Assembly (NCBI GenBank): GCA_034620365.1
Contig: JAQGEQ010000354.1
Coordinates: 1 to 64,000, forward strand
Source: Pegea sp. RAD2-039
Taxonomy: Eukaryota; Chordata; Thaliacea; Salpida; Salpidae
DNA length: 64,000 nt
Direction of reading: 5' to 3'
Shown here one piece after another: positions 1 to 13,100 of this stretch. Under the pieces are notes generated by a model that did not search any database, was not told the origin of the DNA, and was given only the letters and a program-made list of their open reading frames with translations. The first letter of the stretch is position 1, and every line of letters begins with the position of its first letter. The position numbers were made by a program, and so were the translations under genes.

Positions 1-24
1 TCCTCCTTTGCCTCGACCTGACAT
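1..24 (-). CDS. H4: Histone H4, first 8 codons (gene runs off the left edge)
   Basis: Read on the minus strand, the first 24 bases give an ATG followed by MSGRGKGG, the start of histone H4. They match base for base the start of the complete H4 gene at 5598. The rest of the gene lies outside the window, so whether it is intact cannot be judged. Its upstream region (25-311) is a near-identical inverted copy of the promoter of the complete H4 gene, including the TATA-like stretch and the two CGTCTG elements. It is therefore probably a real, recently duplicated H4 gene that diverges from the truncated H4 beside it. Confidence 0.85.
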
Positions 25-311
25 TATATTATCTTCTAAAATTTGAAATTATAACCTAGCTAAGCTGAAAGTCGAATATTTATATTAATTTTCAGACGTA
101 ACGATGTTATCATGAAGTTTTCAGACGAAACGACTCAATAAAGCACTTATGCAACTACTAAGTAAATTACTAACTACACATGCAACAACTACACACTGAA
201 ACTCGAAATTTTTACATTTTTCGACGAAAGATTGATTTTTTGTACAGATAGACAAAAATATATTGAAAAATATCTGTAACCTAAATTAAGTTCCTCATTT
301 GACATTAAAAG
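1..311. repeat. Inverted duplicate of the H4 promoter and gene start
   Basis: Bases 1-311 are the reverse complement of about 5311-5621, with only a few differences. The similarity stops abruptly near 311. There an 11-base word, GACGTAAAGTC, occurs twice in slightly varied form before the truncated H4 begins. This looks like the breakpoint of an inverted duplication inside the histone cluster. Confidence 0.85.
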
Positions 312-326
312 ACGTAAAGTCTTTGA

Positions 327-581
<255 letters not shown>

Positions 582-595
582 GCTGCACTAACCCA

Positions 596-612
596 GGTCC
601 TTTTAAGGACCA
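596..612 (+). terminator. Histone mRNA 3' stem-loop (truncated H4)
   Basis: GGTCC pairs with GGACC around a short T/A loop, followed by AC. This is the signal bound by SLBP and used with U7 snRNA for 3' cleavage of non-polyadenylated histone mRNAs. It is kept intact although the gene in front of it is truncated. Confidence 0.85.
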
Positions 613-1233
613 CTTATATATTAGCTATGTTTGTTTTTGTAGTTAAATTTAAAATATTAGGTCCAAGAACACATTAAATGATAATTTAAGAAATTTTATA
701 ACATTTTGAAATTATTCTTACTTTACTTTAGATAATTTATATTTCTGGATATCAGTATATTAACTTCTAGAAAAACTAACTATTCCAGTTAAAGTTACTA
801 GTCAGTCGTTTCTTTAAATTGTAAAAATTTATTTCTGGTGGGTATAAGATTATGATTAAATTGGTTTATTGAAAGTAGCTATATACTTCAAAAGAAAATT
901 ACTTTAATTAATTAGAATAAAAGAATATCATTTTAATAAAACTAATTTTTTGAAAGTTTTTTAACAATATTAGATTGATTGACCCTTTTTGTAAATAAAT
1001 ATTGGTGACTCATGAAATCTAGTTTTCAAGTAGTTGGCACAAACGTTCAAATATTGTAACTTTATTACTGATAATTATTATGCATCTATAAAAAGAACTC
1101 AAACAACTGACATCAGGTTATTTCTAAAAACAAAAATTTAATTGTTGATTATTGTAAATAAGATTTTATAACTGAGTGTATCAAGAGAAATGTTTTAGTC
1201 AGATTGCTAACTTACAAAAGTGTACTTCGAGTA

Positions 1234-1689
<456 letters not shown>

Positions 1690-1707
1690 ATTGTTAGTCG
1701 AATGTAA

Positions 1708-1723
1708 GGTTCTTTTGAGAACC
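1708..1723 (+). terminator. Histone mRNA 3' stem-loop (H2A)
   Basis: GGTTCT pairs with AGAACC around a TTTG loop, followed by ACTT. It is at the usual distance after the stop codon. Confidence 0.92.
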
Positions 1724-2077
1724 ACTTAAACCAAAAATGTTCTTTTATTATTTAAAATTTGTATTCTAAAAGTTACACCACACTACCTAATCAACTCAAA
1801 GTAATATTTTAAATGTTGAAGAAATTATCAGTAATTAATATGATGAGGATCAAATATTTAATAATTAAAGTAAATAATAAATCAAGCTAAATTTTGCACA
1901 AACTCTTGTAAATACTAACTATAACATAAATAACAGCGACAAGTTAACGAAAAACCTCATCTGTAGATGAAATGCTAAATAAAGATGGTTATATCGGTTT
2001 GAAATACTTGTAAGTTATCAAACAAAGTTATGATAATGGTTGTTATTTCAAATTTAGTTAAAACTTTATAATTTGGT

Positions 2078-2093
2078 GGTTCTGAGAAGAACC
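2078..2093 (-). terminator. Histone mRNA 3' stem-loop (H1)
   Basis: On the minus strand GGTTCT and AGAACC pair around a TCTC loop, followed by ACC. It lies about 20 bases beyond the H1 stop. Confidence 0.92.
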
Positions 2094-2112
2094 GATAAAC
2101 ATTAAATTAGGT

Positions 2113-2664
2113 TTACTTTTTAGCAGCTGCCTTCTTAGAAGCAGTTTTTTTAACTGTAGGCTTCTTCACAGTTGCTTTGGCCTTGGAGGTTGTCTTCTTG
2201 ATGGTGGTTTTTTTAGTAGATAAAGATTTCTTTACAACTTTTTTGGGTGATTTCTTGGCTGGGGAAACTGGCTTTTTAACAGTTTTCTTTGTCACTACCT
2301 TTTTTGCTGTTACTGTTTGTTTCTTAGCAACAGATGCTTTCTTAGCAACTGCTGTTTTCTGTACCTTAACAACTGGTTTCTTTTCAACCTTAGCAAGTTT
2401 GAAAGAACCAGATGCACCTTTACCTGATGTCTGAACAAATAAACCAGAAACAACAGCTTTTACTAACGCTTGTTTAACATACTGATCACAATCATCACTG
2501 ACTTTGTTATTATCTTTAACATACTTAACAATAGCTTGGCGTGAGGAACCTTTCCTATCTTTCAAAGCAACCACTGCATCTGTGATCATTTCCTTATAAG
2601 TAGGATGATCTGATGCTTTCTTAGTTGGCTTTTTTGAAACAACTGGAGAAGTCTTTACCGCCAT
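2113..2664 (-). CDS. H1: Linker histone H1
   Basis: This 183-residue linker histone has no introns. Residues about 19-92 form the winged-helix globular domain (SDHPTYKEMITDAVVALKDR through GKGASGSFKLAK), which sits at the nucleosome dyad. The rest is a long Lys/Ala/Thr/Ser/Pro-rich tail with KKP, SPAKKSPKK and TVKK-type motifs, which condenses linker DNA. The two SPAKK/SPKK sites are typical targets of cell-cycle kinases. It is 3' to 3' with H2A and ends in its own histone stem-loop, so it belongs to the replication-dependent set. Confidence 0.96.
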   Translation of the reverse strand: MAVKTSPVVSKKPTKKASDHPTYKEMITDAVVALKDRKGSSRQAIVKYVKDNNKVSDDCDQYVKQALVKAVVSGLFVQTSGKGASGSFKLAKVEKKPVVKVQKTAVAKKASVAKKQTVTAKKVVTKKTVKKPVSPAKKSPKKVVKKSLSTKKTTIKKTTSKAKATVKKPTVKKTASKKAAAKK

Positions 2665-3240
2665 TTTTATAAATTTTTTAAATTTCCAAATCGAAGTAAA
2701 TTATACTTGATAGTTCAGACGTTAACGAAACGTCTAAAAAATACATTTTGTTGAAAATTAGGTTCTGATATAAAAATCTTTTTAATATTTTTTAAAAAAG
2801 TATTACTTATTCAAATAACTAGATCAATTGATAAGACTCTTTTTATAACTGCTGTAAATGATTTCGTTGTAAAATTGATCTATTTCGTTAAGCAGTTTTA
2901 CAATTAAGTTAAGAATTTCATTTAAGAATTTTTCCTACACTTTTACTAAAAATATTTATTGTCAACAAAAAAATTTAAAATAAATTATTTATTTTTTAGG
3001 TCACTGAGAATAGTTTAATAAAAGATTTTTTACCTCAAGTGAAATTTTCAATAAATAATTCAGTTTTTAAATAATATTTTATTCAAATCTTTCACAGAAT
3101 CAATTTGACCAATTTAATTACAAATAATTTAAATACTTACAAGCAATTAACTATTACTTCTCAAAATACTAAACTTTAATTAACATTTTATCAAGTTTAT
3201 TATAGTAGCAAGTTTAATGCTAATTGTTTAATTATGTGGT

Positions 3241-3256
3241 GGTTCTAAAAAGAACC
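3241..3256 (-). terminator. Histone mRNA 3' stem-loop (H3)
   Basis: On the minus strand GGTTCT and AGAACC pair around a TTTT loop, followed by ACCACA. It lies just beyond the H3 stop. Confidence 0.92.
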
Positions 3257-3274
3257 TACTTTTACTTCCACTGT

Positions 3275-3691
<417 letters not shown>

Positions 3692-3715
3692 TTATTATTA
3701 GCGAGTAAATTTTAA

Positions 3716-5310
3716 AACTAAAAATTGATGTATATACAAAATTACGAACCTTCACGAAACATTGAAACTTTATTTCTTAGTCTTTACTACTGCTATCTTT
3801 TTAAACTGCATTATTGTTTAACATTTCCATCATATAACTATTACTTTTGTTTGCATCTAATTACAGCTAATATTTAATTGTTGTTATTAACCAGACAAAA
3901 AGTTTTAGTTTACATTTCATTCATCACTTATTTTATTTACATATTTTTTTTACTTTTTGTTTAAAGATCTTTTTTCATTTTCAAACAAATAGATTTCTTA
4001 CATGACTAAAAACAGAATGATTAATAACAAAACACAAAATTAAACAAGAAGCAAAGTTATAAAATAAAAATAAAGAAACACAATAATTCACTTTTACTGC
4101 AGTTTCTGTGTTTTGCTCAAAAAAGGTTTATTAGCCAACTAAGTTTCAAATATCAACTAAAAACGGTTCCAAAGATAAATGTAAATTTGAACAAATGTTT
4201 TTTCAAGTTTTTAAAAAGCTTCAAAATTTTTATTCAATTTAATTTTGATTTTTGTTTAATAAATGATGATTAAAAAAAGTACCCGGCCGAATTTGTGAGA
4301 TAAAAGTATAATATCGAATAAACAAAGTATTAACGTACAAGGACGTCTAATATAAAACTAGCCAAGATTAGAAGATTTAAAAGGTTGTTATTCAATTTCG
4401 TCGTTTTCACTTTGCTAGAGCGCCAAAACTTGTAGTAAGTTGTAATCAGTCAAGCGTGAGTTTTTTAAATTTCGGTGGTAAAAGAACGTGCCAAAAAATA
4501 TTAAAAATTAATTTCTAAATATATCCGGCCACTACCGAGAAAGTTATAATTTTTGTTATAGTATTTGTTAATGACTTGTAAATACTTTTTACAAAAATTA
4601 CGCTTTGATTATTTAGATTTTATATGTGACTTTTTTCATAATTCAATACATATTTTTCTTTCAGATACTAGCTTGACGTCGTCAGTCAAGCGTAAATATT
4701 ATGAATTTTAGTTATAATAAAGCCCGCCAAATTGCTCTTTTCGAGTTTTTATTTTCGATTGCAAAAAAACGCGCAAATTTGTTTCAATTTTCATTTTAAA
4801 TTATAGCAAGTATTATTAATGATAAACGTAGTTATAATATTTAATAATAACTTGTGAATACTCTCTGCAATATTAATTGAATATTTACAATCAACATGTG
4901 ACTACATTCATTATTCAAATCTGTTTTTTTATGGATATTAGCTTAAAGTCAGTCAAGCATAGAAAACTCAAACTTTAGTTATAAACACAGAAATTATTTA
5001 AAAAATATTCTTCGCCAAAAAACTAATCAAAAGTTTGCACTTTGTTAATATTGTGGATTATGTTAATAAAAGTAAAACTGATGAAAACTTAAATATAAAC
5101 ATTTCCAAACATTTTGTAAAGCTATAGAAGTATTTATTTGCTTCAAACATTTTTTCTAGTAATTACTTTCAAAGTATCATCTAATTAAATATTAAATGAT
5201 AAAAAAGTGGCTATTTCATAAATATAATTCAATTTACATTTTTCATAATAATATCTTTAAGTATTAATAATAGAATTTGAAACCTTGCTAATAAAAACAA
5301 CTTTATTATT
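3716..5310. other. Spacer between divergent H3 and H4
   Basis: About 1.6 kb of AT-rich DNA with no gene that I can see. Its middle holds a degenerate three-copy tandem repeat, listed separately. The last part leads into the H4 promoter. Confidence 0.6.
4440..5000 (+). repeat. Degenerate tandem repeat, three copies of about 235-265 bp
   Basis: The word CAGTCAAGC recurs at 4447, 4683 and 4950, each time preceded by a TAGCTT-like or TAATCAGT stretch. After each come similar blocks: GTTATAA, then GACTTGTAAATAC/AACTTGTGAATAC, then ATGTGACT. The units are quite diverged. The function is unknown; this could be the remains of a spacer repeat unit of the histone cluster. Confidence 0.55.
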
Positions 5311-5494
5311 CTTTTAATGTCAAATAAGGAACTTAATTTAAGTTACAGATATTTTTTAATATATTTTTGTCTATCTGTACAAAAAATCAATCTTTCGTCG
5401 AAAAATGTAAAAATTTCGAGTTTCAGTTTGTAGTTGTTGCATGTGTAGTTAGTATTTTACTTAGTAGTTGCATAAGTGCTTTATTGAGTCGTTT

Positions 5495-5545
5495 CGTCTG
5501 AAAACTTCATGATAACGTCGTTGCGTCTGAAAATTAATATAAATA
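5495..5545 (+). promoter_or_regulatory. H4 promoter: two CGTCTG elements and TATA box
   Basis: CGTCTGAAAA at 5495 and CGTCTGAAAATTAATA at 5524 precede an ATATAAAT box near 5538, about 55 bases before the ATG. The same block is found inverted at the left edge of the window in front of the other H4 start. Confidence 0.5.
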
Positions 5546-5573
5546 TTCGACTTTCAGCTTAGCTAGGTTATAA

Positions 5574-5909
<336 letters not shown>

Positions 5910-5923
5910 GTAACCAAACCATA

Positions 5924-5939
5924 GGTCCTTTTTAGGACC
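5924..5939 (+). terminator. Histone mRNA 3' stem-loop (H4)
   Basis: GGTCCT pairs with AGGACC around a TTTT loop, followed by ACCA. This is the best match here to the standard metazoan histone 3' signal. Confidence 0.95.
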
Positions 5940-6300
5940 ACCAATAGTTTCAGCTGATTGTTTTTAATTGATAGTAACAGTTATGTATTTACAAAATATA
6001 TAAAGAAGTTTAATTTTATAACAAGCTCCTAAAACTGACAATAATTTGATTCAAATAATAGCTATCTTTTCTTTTAAAAAATATTGAAAATTTAGTAAGC
6101 TCACTGAGTGATATAAATCATATTTCTGCATGAGGCCATGATGTAAAAGTGGAACATGATTATGAAAATCATAATAACTGTTTTTTCAATTAAACTTCAC
6201 CTTTTTGTTATTAAAGTTTCATAGTTATCTTTGATGTCAAAGCAAGCAATGTATATTATTATTCACTGTAAAAACAAACAAATTGTTTAAGTAATTCTTT

Positions 6301-6372
6301 ATGATAAGTTCAAAGTTTGAATAAGTGGTTCTAAAAAGAACCTGGTTTCAAGTAAATAAATCTACTTAGAGC
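6301..6372 (-). pseudogene. H2B: Relic of the 3' end of an H2B gene
   Basis: Bases 6311-6372 resemble the 3' end and flank of the complete H2B gene (about 6735-6800). They share the words CAAAGTTTGAATAAGTGGTTCTAAAAAG and, on the minus strand, a final S-S-K-stop. Similarity ends within the last few codons, so only the tail of an H2B copy survives, with its stem-loop at 6327-6342. Confidence 0.7.
6327..6342 (-). terminator. Orphan histone 3' stem-loop
   Basis: An intact GGTTCT/AGAACC stem with a TTTT loop on the minus strand but no histone gene in front of it. It belongs to the H2B relic. Confidence 0.8.
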
Positions 6373-6752
6373 TGTGTCATTCTTTATTTTCATTTTAAAA
6401 CTTTGTTCCGTGTGTAATTCTTTGTTTTGTTATCATTAACTCTTTTATTAGGCATATAAAAAATCCATTTGATTGAAAATGAAAAGCATCAGAAATTATT
6501 TAAAAAGATCTTTTAACAAAAAAATAAACAAATGTAAGTAAATAAAGTAAGTGATGAATGAAATTTGAACTGTAAATTCTTGTTTGGCTAATTACAACAA
6601 TTAATAATAACTTTCCTGCAAGCTGTGTATTCTGCTCATAATTTCATCATTAAAAATTGAATAATAAGTTGCCTCAAGGTTTAATGCCAATCAAAGCGCT
6701 GTATAAATGTGCCCACTTTGCAATTTCATAAAAGTTTAAAGTTTGAATAAGT

Positions 6753-6768
6753 GGTTCTAAAAAGAACC
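6753..6768 (-). terminator. Histone mRNA 3' stem-loop (H2B)
   Basis: On the minus strand GGTTCT and AGAACC pair around a TTTT loop. It lies about 20 bases beyond the H2B stop. Confidence 0.92.
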
Positions 6769-6787
6769 CGATTTCAATAAAAACAAT

Positions 6788-7147
6788 TTATTTGGAGCTA
6801 GTATATTTGGTAACAGCTTTAGTTCCTTCTGAAACTGCATGCTTGGCTAATTCTCCTGGCAACAAAAGTCTTACTGCTGTTTGAATCTCACGACTACTGA
6901 TAGTTGAACGTTTGTTGTAGTTGGCCAAGCGTGAAGCTTCAGCTGCAATACGTTCAAAGATATCATTGACAAATGAATTCATGATACTCATAGCTTTACT
7001 AGAAATTCCAGTATCTGGATGAACCTGCTTCAACACTTTGTAAACATAAATACTGAAACTTTCCTTTCGACGAGCCTTGCGTTTCTTAGGCTTATCAGTT
7101 GGTGCAACTGACTTAACTGCTTTCTTGCTTCCTTTTGATGCGACCAT
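6788..7147 (-). CDS. H2B: Histone H2B
   Basis: This 119-residue, intronless H2B is a little shorter than most animal H2Bs because its N-terminal tail is short. The tail is basic ([12 protein letters not shown]). The fold holds the family signatures [43 protein letters not shown] and [40 protein letters not shown], including the C-terminal lysine that is ubiquitinated in other species. On the minus strand a TATATAAAA box lies about 45 bases upstream of the ATG. It diverges from a decayed H2A copy 167 bp away, the remnant of a classic H2A-H2B divergent pair. Confidence 0.98.
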   Translation of the reverse strand: MVASKGSKKAVKSVAPTDKPKKRKARRKESFSIYVYKVLKQVHPDTGISSKAMSIMNSFVNDIFERIAAEASRLANYNKRSTISSREIQTAVRLLLPGELAKHAVSEGTKAVTKYTSSK

Positions 7148-7313
7148 GATGAACGAATAATCTGAAATAGTAATAAGTCCGCTTACTTGCGTTTTATATA
7201 GCTTTAGTTTATGGTAATAAGTAACAGACTAGTTCTTCTTCGACAACGTCTGTAAAATTAAACATACAAAAATTTATTAAAAGTTTTTCATATTTTTATA
7301 GTAAGTACAAACT

Positions 7314-7418
7314 GTCAGGAATTGGAGATTGAACCCAAGAGCTGATCTAAACGGGCTGTTCTCCAATTTCCGCTTGGTCGTGTTCATCAATTGCTAAGAA
7401 ATGAAAATTACTTTCGAT
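7314..7418 (+). pseudogene. H2A: Decayed H2A fragment 1
   Basis: The sequence resembles codons 2-40 of the intact H2A gene at 1306 with many changes and a gap. The best kept part is TTGGTCGTGTTCATC with its flanks, matching the [10 protein letters not shown] region. A CGTCTGTAAAATTAA element at 7247 is the remains of its promoter. It sits divergently from H2B and is clearly non-functional. Confidence 0.7.
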
Positions 7419-7477
7419 ATGTTTCGACTACGTCTGGAAAATTGAAAATATTAAAATATGGATAGCTTTATAGTAAC

Positions 7478-7552
7478 AACAAAATGTTAAGACTCCGAAA
7501 AGGAGATAAGAAAAAGAGATAAAAACAAACTCTGAGCTAAATAGCCCATCAT
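7478..7552 (+). pseudogene. H2A: Decayed H2A fragment 2
   Basis: AACAAAATG followed by a changed version of the first 25 or so H2A codons. In front is another copy of the CGTCTGGAAAATTGAAA promoter element at 7431. So the start of an H2A gene with its promoter was duplicated in tandem here and both copies decayed. Confidence 0.6.
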
Positions 7553-7569
7553 TGCAGGTTGAAAGTTTT

Positions 7570-10140
7570 CATGTTTGCTCATTATATTCAAAATTTTAGA
7601 AATTGAATTGAGAAAATCAAATTTTAAATATTGTTGTAAATATTTTATTTAAATCAAAACTTTACAATCTATTATTCTTACAGTTTTTACAAAAACTACA
7701 TATTTATTATTTATATTGGGTTTGATATGAAAAGTAGAAAAATTAAGGAAATAATGTATAACTAATAAAAGAATATTCTTAAAAACTTTATACAAACTAT
7801 ATTTAAAAATAGTTTCTCTAATTCAAAGAAGAGATTATTTTGAAGGAAATGTAATCAAAATTATTCTCATAAATTTTAAACTTTTTTATATCAAATTGAA
7901 AATGAAAGCAAAATAATTTGCTGAAGCAAAAATTTTATTTCACTTTAGCATTTATTGCAAACTTATTATTATTATATACAAGTAATTGTGTAGTAGTTAT
8001 TTTATTTAAGATTTTGATAATAATATGTTCAAAATAAATATTTATTTAATGATTGTTAATTATGTTATTCAAATCGAGAAAGATATTTTATTTTAAATAA
8101 TAATTTTTTTTGTTTCAAAAGTTATTAACTTAAAAAATGCTAGGATATGAAAAAAACTTTTTGTAAAAAAATTTACTTTTATTTGTTTTTTATATTAATA
8201 TAAATTAATATCTTAATAAATTAAAAGCTTAATTTTAATTAAATTTTTTCTTGCAATAATAGCAGTTTTTTTAAGTTTGAATTCTCAGGAATATTTAGGT
8301 TATCAATTACTTAATTTTTTAAGTAGTCAACAGACTTTAAATATTCATTTCCAAATGCAACAAAAAACAATTATTTTTTAAAGTTTTCAATTTGAGATAA
8401 ACTGTAGATAATATCAATTATAAAAGCTATGACTTGTAACTCCACTTTTAATAACTTTAAAACTCAACAAAACATTTTAGAGATTCTGTTATACGACTAG
8501 TCTTTTTACTGTTACCATTTTAATTATTAGAGTCTAATTTAGTGTTTATTCTTTGTAACTTGTTAAGCTTATAACTGTAATTTATCTATAAAAAGATGAA
8601 AAATAATATTTCCAATAAAATGGTATTTATAAATTGTGAGTAACACTTAATATTATATATCTTACTGATTAAAAATAAGTCAATACATCCTGGAAGTATT
8701 TGATTTTTACTTTTTTATAAGAGGCATCTAAGTTTAATGATAATCAAAACATTACCATCAAATATTGTTACAGTTATTATAATCAATAAATACTAAATAT
8801 TTTAAGATCGATTTATTAGGTTTGTGATGAAATGTAGAACAAGATAAACATTCATATTTGCATATGTATCACTATTACAGGAACGTTTAGAAACCTTAGT
8901 CTAAGTATACTACTACTTTGCTAACAAAAGTTTTAGATTAATGTAGATTTCATTATCTTAGGAAACTGATTCAACATTTTTTAAAAGTCATCAATTGAGA
9001 AGTTATTAAATAATTCATAAAATAAACCTGCAGTAATCTAGTTAAACTTGTATTTACTGAAAGTATCAAATTTATTTGGTCTGTTAATGATATTTATTTA
9101 ATTTCTTTGTATATTTAAAAATGATTTAATACCAAATTTTAAAAGGGTTTATTTTAAACGAAATACTTTTAAAAAGTTTTTTATTTACTTTTTTGTGTAA
9201 ATAAGTTGAATCTCTGTTTGTGTTGAAAATTTTAAAGTTTGCCTATCATAATTAAATTTTTTTAATGAAATAAAACTAAATTTTATTATATACCAGACTG
9301 AATAAAAATGTAAATTAAGTTTTATTTCTATAAATGCTAATTAATTTACAAACATAATTTGTTAATAGTTTAAAATTATTTTGTAATCAAAATTACAAAA
9401 TTGGTATTAGCATAATTAATTAATTGGTAAACTTAATTTTCATATCTTTAGTTTATCAGTTCTTTGTTGGGTTGCGTAACTAACCTTTCAACATTAAACT
9501 AATAATTATTTTTTTTTACTATTAATGATTAAATATTAATTGATTTACTCTTTGCAATGCTTAAGAATCGAAAATAAGAAAAAACATTATTATGGGTAGA
9601 TAAACTATAATGATATTTGTATATCATTAATAATTATTACAACAAAATCAAAACTAATTTATTTAATTTACTTTCAATTTGAAGTCTAATGTAAATATCA
9701 TTAGTTGTAGAAGTTTGAAGCTGGAAAACTATTTTTACTAATTATAAACTCATCAATTCTGTTTAGTAGTTCTTCTTTAAATGATTTATTTTCTTTCTAC
9801 TGGTACCGTTATAATTACCTTGATAACTCAAATACTCAAATGTTACTTTTTTATAAATTGTATTCTGAAATATGAATAACTTTCACAATTATATATCTTC
9901 TCAATTAATAGTTTACCATAATCAATTTAAACGCTACTAATATTTTTATTTGTTATGAAAAATGACTGATTTTTGTGGTAATCTAAACTTTACAATCAAA
10001 TACTTTTACTAGAAAGTATTAGTTACTATAAGTAGTAAAAATTGATTTCTAAAAAGCTTTTATAATTGATGAAACATCTTACAAAAAATCTTAAACTTAA
10101 TAGAAAACTTAAAAATGGTTTTCTTTTATTACAAGATTGG
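7570..10140. other. AT-rich spacer without recognisable genes
   Basis: About 2.6 kb of very AT-rich DNA full of short A/T runs. I see no exon, RNA gene or clear repeat unit. It separates the histone cluster from the LINE. Confidence 0.6.
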
Positions 10141-10144
10141 CAAG

Positions 10145-13100
10145 GTAATTTATTTATTTATTTATTACAATAAATGTGAAGGAGGGTGCCTAAAGAGAGC
10201 ACCTCTCGCTAACACACATTCTCACAAATTAGATCTATTTGACGTGTAAACGAAAAAGCATATGACAATGAAGAATTGCACAGAATCATAGTATTGTAAA
10301 AGAGAAAAATTCACAGTTTAGAAATGGCAATGTTGGCGATATTATAACAATTCAGCTTTTTCTTGAACAGCATAAGTGATTTTGACATGACAATCTCTGA
10401 TGGCAGATTGTTCCATGTACTGATTGTGCGGTATGAGAAAAAACTTAATCTGGTTAACGTAGCTGGTGGAGTGGGCTTATTAAGATGTAATTTATGTCTT
10501 CTAAGTTGATATAACTTGAGGGAAGGACTAATGGAGAAAAAGTCATCAAACTGAAGATCAATTAGGTTGTGAATAATTTTAAAAATCAGAATAAGGTCGT
10601 ATTTAATTCTTCGGATTTCCAAAGTATCTAGATAGAAGAAGCTGAGACGATGCTTATAACTCTCGTATTTGATATTAAGTTTCCTGCAAACTAATCTCGT
10701 AAATGTTGCCTGAACAGATTCGATTTTCTGATATCACCAACTTGATATGGCATCCATGCACTGACATTGTATTCAAGAATAGGGCATATGTACAGTTTGA
10801 AAAGGTTGACGAAAAACCATGGATCTTTAGAATTAAAAGTCTTTATGATGAGGTGGATAAGCTTGATAGATTTTCCAAAGATTCTGGAAACATAACTGTG
10901 CCATTTGAAGTCAAATGTCAGAGTAATGCCGAGGTCTATGAGTGAGGATACTCATTCAAGAATGGATCCATTGATGTAGTATTGGTTGCTGAAGTTGGCA
11001 GCTGGCTTACGGGAGAATGTTATAACTTCAGACTTTGTTGGCTGGATTTTAAGTTGCCAATTTGCAGACCAGTTTTCTACAATGCTTAGTGCAGTTTGGA
11101 GTTTTGAGTGAGAACCAGATAATAGCTTGATGTCATCTGCATACACAAACACACTGACATTGTCTACTGTTATTAGTCTTCTGATGAGGTCTTCAATGAA
11201 AATCAAAAAGAGAAGTGGACCCAGAACGGAACCCTGAGGAACGCCGCTGGTGACTTTACTAGGAGTAGATAAAGATCTTTCTACACGGGTTCGTTGGGTT
11301 CTACCTGATAAGAAATCTTCAATCCATTTTAAGATGGAGTTGCTGATTTTTATGTTTTTCAATACAGTAATGAGCTTGTTGTGTGGAACAGAATCAAACG
11401 CTTTAGCAAAATCAAGGTATATGATGTCACATGGAGTATTACTTTCGTAATGAGCTGTAAGCTCATTGAAAAAAGTGAGATGTTGAGTCAAAGAAGATCT
11501 TTGCTTAACAAAGCCATGCTGGGCATCAGATATTAGATGATGCTCCGTCAAATGGCTAGTTATATGGTTGTGAATGATATGTTCTTGAGTTCTGCAGATA
11601 ACCGAAGTCAGCGAAACTGGTCTGTAGTTAAGTGCAGTGTTTCTGGGACCCTTCTTATAAATTGGAGTAATAATAGCATTCTTCCAAATTTGTGGAAGTC
11701 TTCCCCGCTTAAGAGTCATGTTAAAGAGTAGCGATAAGGGTAGCGCTAAAGGAGAAGTACTTTTTCTTAAAAACAAAGCTGGGATTTGATCTGGGGTGTT
11801 GGAAACTGTTGATTTTAGAGAAGAAATAGCCTTAGATACTATATCAACTGTTATGTCTAGATCTACCATCTCAGAGATATTTGAAAGGATATTGGAGTAG
11901 GAAATAGTAGGAGTATTGCCATCATCGGTTATAAAAACCTTTTCAAATTGTTTGTTTAGCAATTCAGCTTTATTCTTTGGTTCCATCACCAGCTGATTGG
12001 CGTTATCAAGCAAGGGAGGTAGATGAGATCTCGCCTTAAGCTTGTGATTAATGAAGCCAAAAAACGTTTTCTTGCTAGGTGAAGATAAGATTGCACTTTC
12101 TTTTCCTAAATAGAAGCTATAAACTGATTTCTTGTAGACTAGACAAAGATCTTTGTATAGAGGTTTGATGGAAGGATCTGCTTTAGTTTGTTTGTATAAG
12201 AGGTTTTTCAAATGCTGTAAATTCCTTAAATATCTTGGCAAGTGTGGTTTTTTGTTGACTCTATATAAAGGTATGAACTTTTTAATTGACTCATTAACAA
12301 TGTTAGTAAACCTCGAGTAGATATCATTGATGTCTTCGGTAGAGTTGAAAACAGAAATCCAGTCAACACCTGATAAAAACTTGTTTATACTGTTATAATT
12401 TCCACGATAAAAGTTCCGTATGCTTGGAGTTTTAACGTTCGTAGAAAAAGTTTGTTGGAGCTTGAATTCAATCATGTTGTGATCGCATGTCAGAGCAAAA
12501 GGTTCATTTTGATCAACGTAGATAACGTTATCAGGTTTTGATGTGATGAGAAGATCCAAAGTATTACCATTAACTTGGGTTGGAAAAGTAACCATCTGAG
12601 ATAGATTATTGGCATCAAGGAAGTTTACAAAGACATGACTCAGATTGGCTAAATTAGTTTTGTCTCCATTCAAATTAAACATTTTTCCATTGAATGCTAA
12701 ATTTGGGTTATTCCAATCAATTCTACTAAAATTAAAATCCCCGAGAATATAAATCTCAGGACAAACAAGGCTTTTCAGAACCTTCAATAAGGCCTTAATA
12801 GTAACCTCATCGTTAACTTTAGACGGTGGTAGGTAGGTACATATAAAGCGGGAAAACTTAGATTTTGAGCAATGAAAATTGAAAGCAATAATCTCAAATC
12901 CTGGGCAATCAATGGTATTTATCTTAATTCTTGAAATCATGGGTGCCAGTGATGTTTTATAGATTACACAAACACCGCCGCCTCTATCAAACAGTCTATC
13001 ACAGCGCAAAGCACGAAAAAGATCACTGTCATCCAGAAAGGAGTCAGGTAATTTCAACCAAGTTTCGGTAATGAAAACAAATGTAAAATCTTGAGAAAGC

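Noticed and set aside
2177-2434. Open frame opposite H1, rich in Phe and Leu
   Set aside because: It is the complement of the lys-rich H1 tail, which has few stops in any frame. No family match.
4440-5000. A CRISPR-like array
   Set aside because: Only three diverged units with no constant repeat or unique spacers, in an animal genome.
7570-10140. Hidden tRNA or other small RNA genes in the AT-rich spacers
   Set aside because: By eye I found no A-box/B-box pair or T-loop with a matching acceptor stem; a covariance search would be needed to exclude them.
10703-10945. Plus-strand open frame across the LINE
   Set aside because: It is the complement of the reverse transcriptase region; no match to a family of its own.
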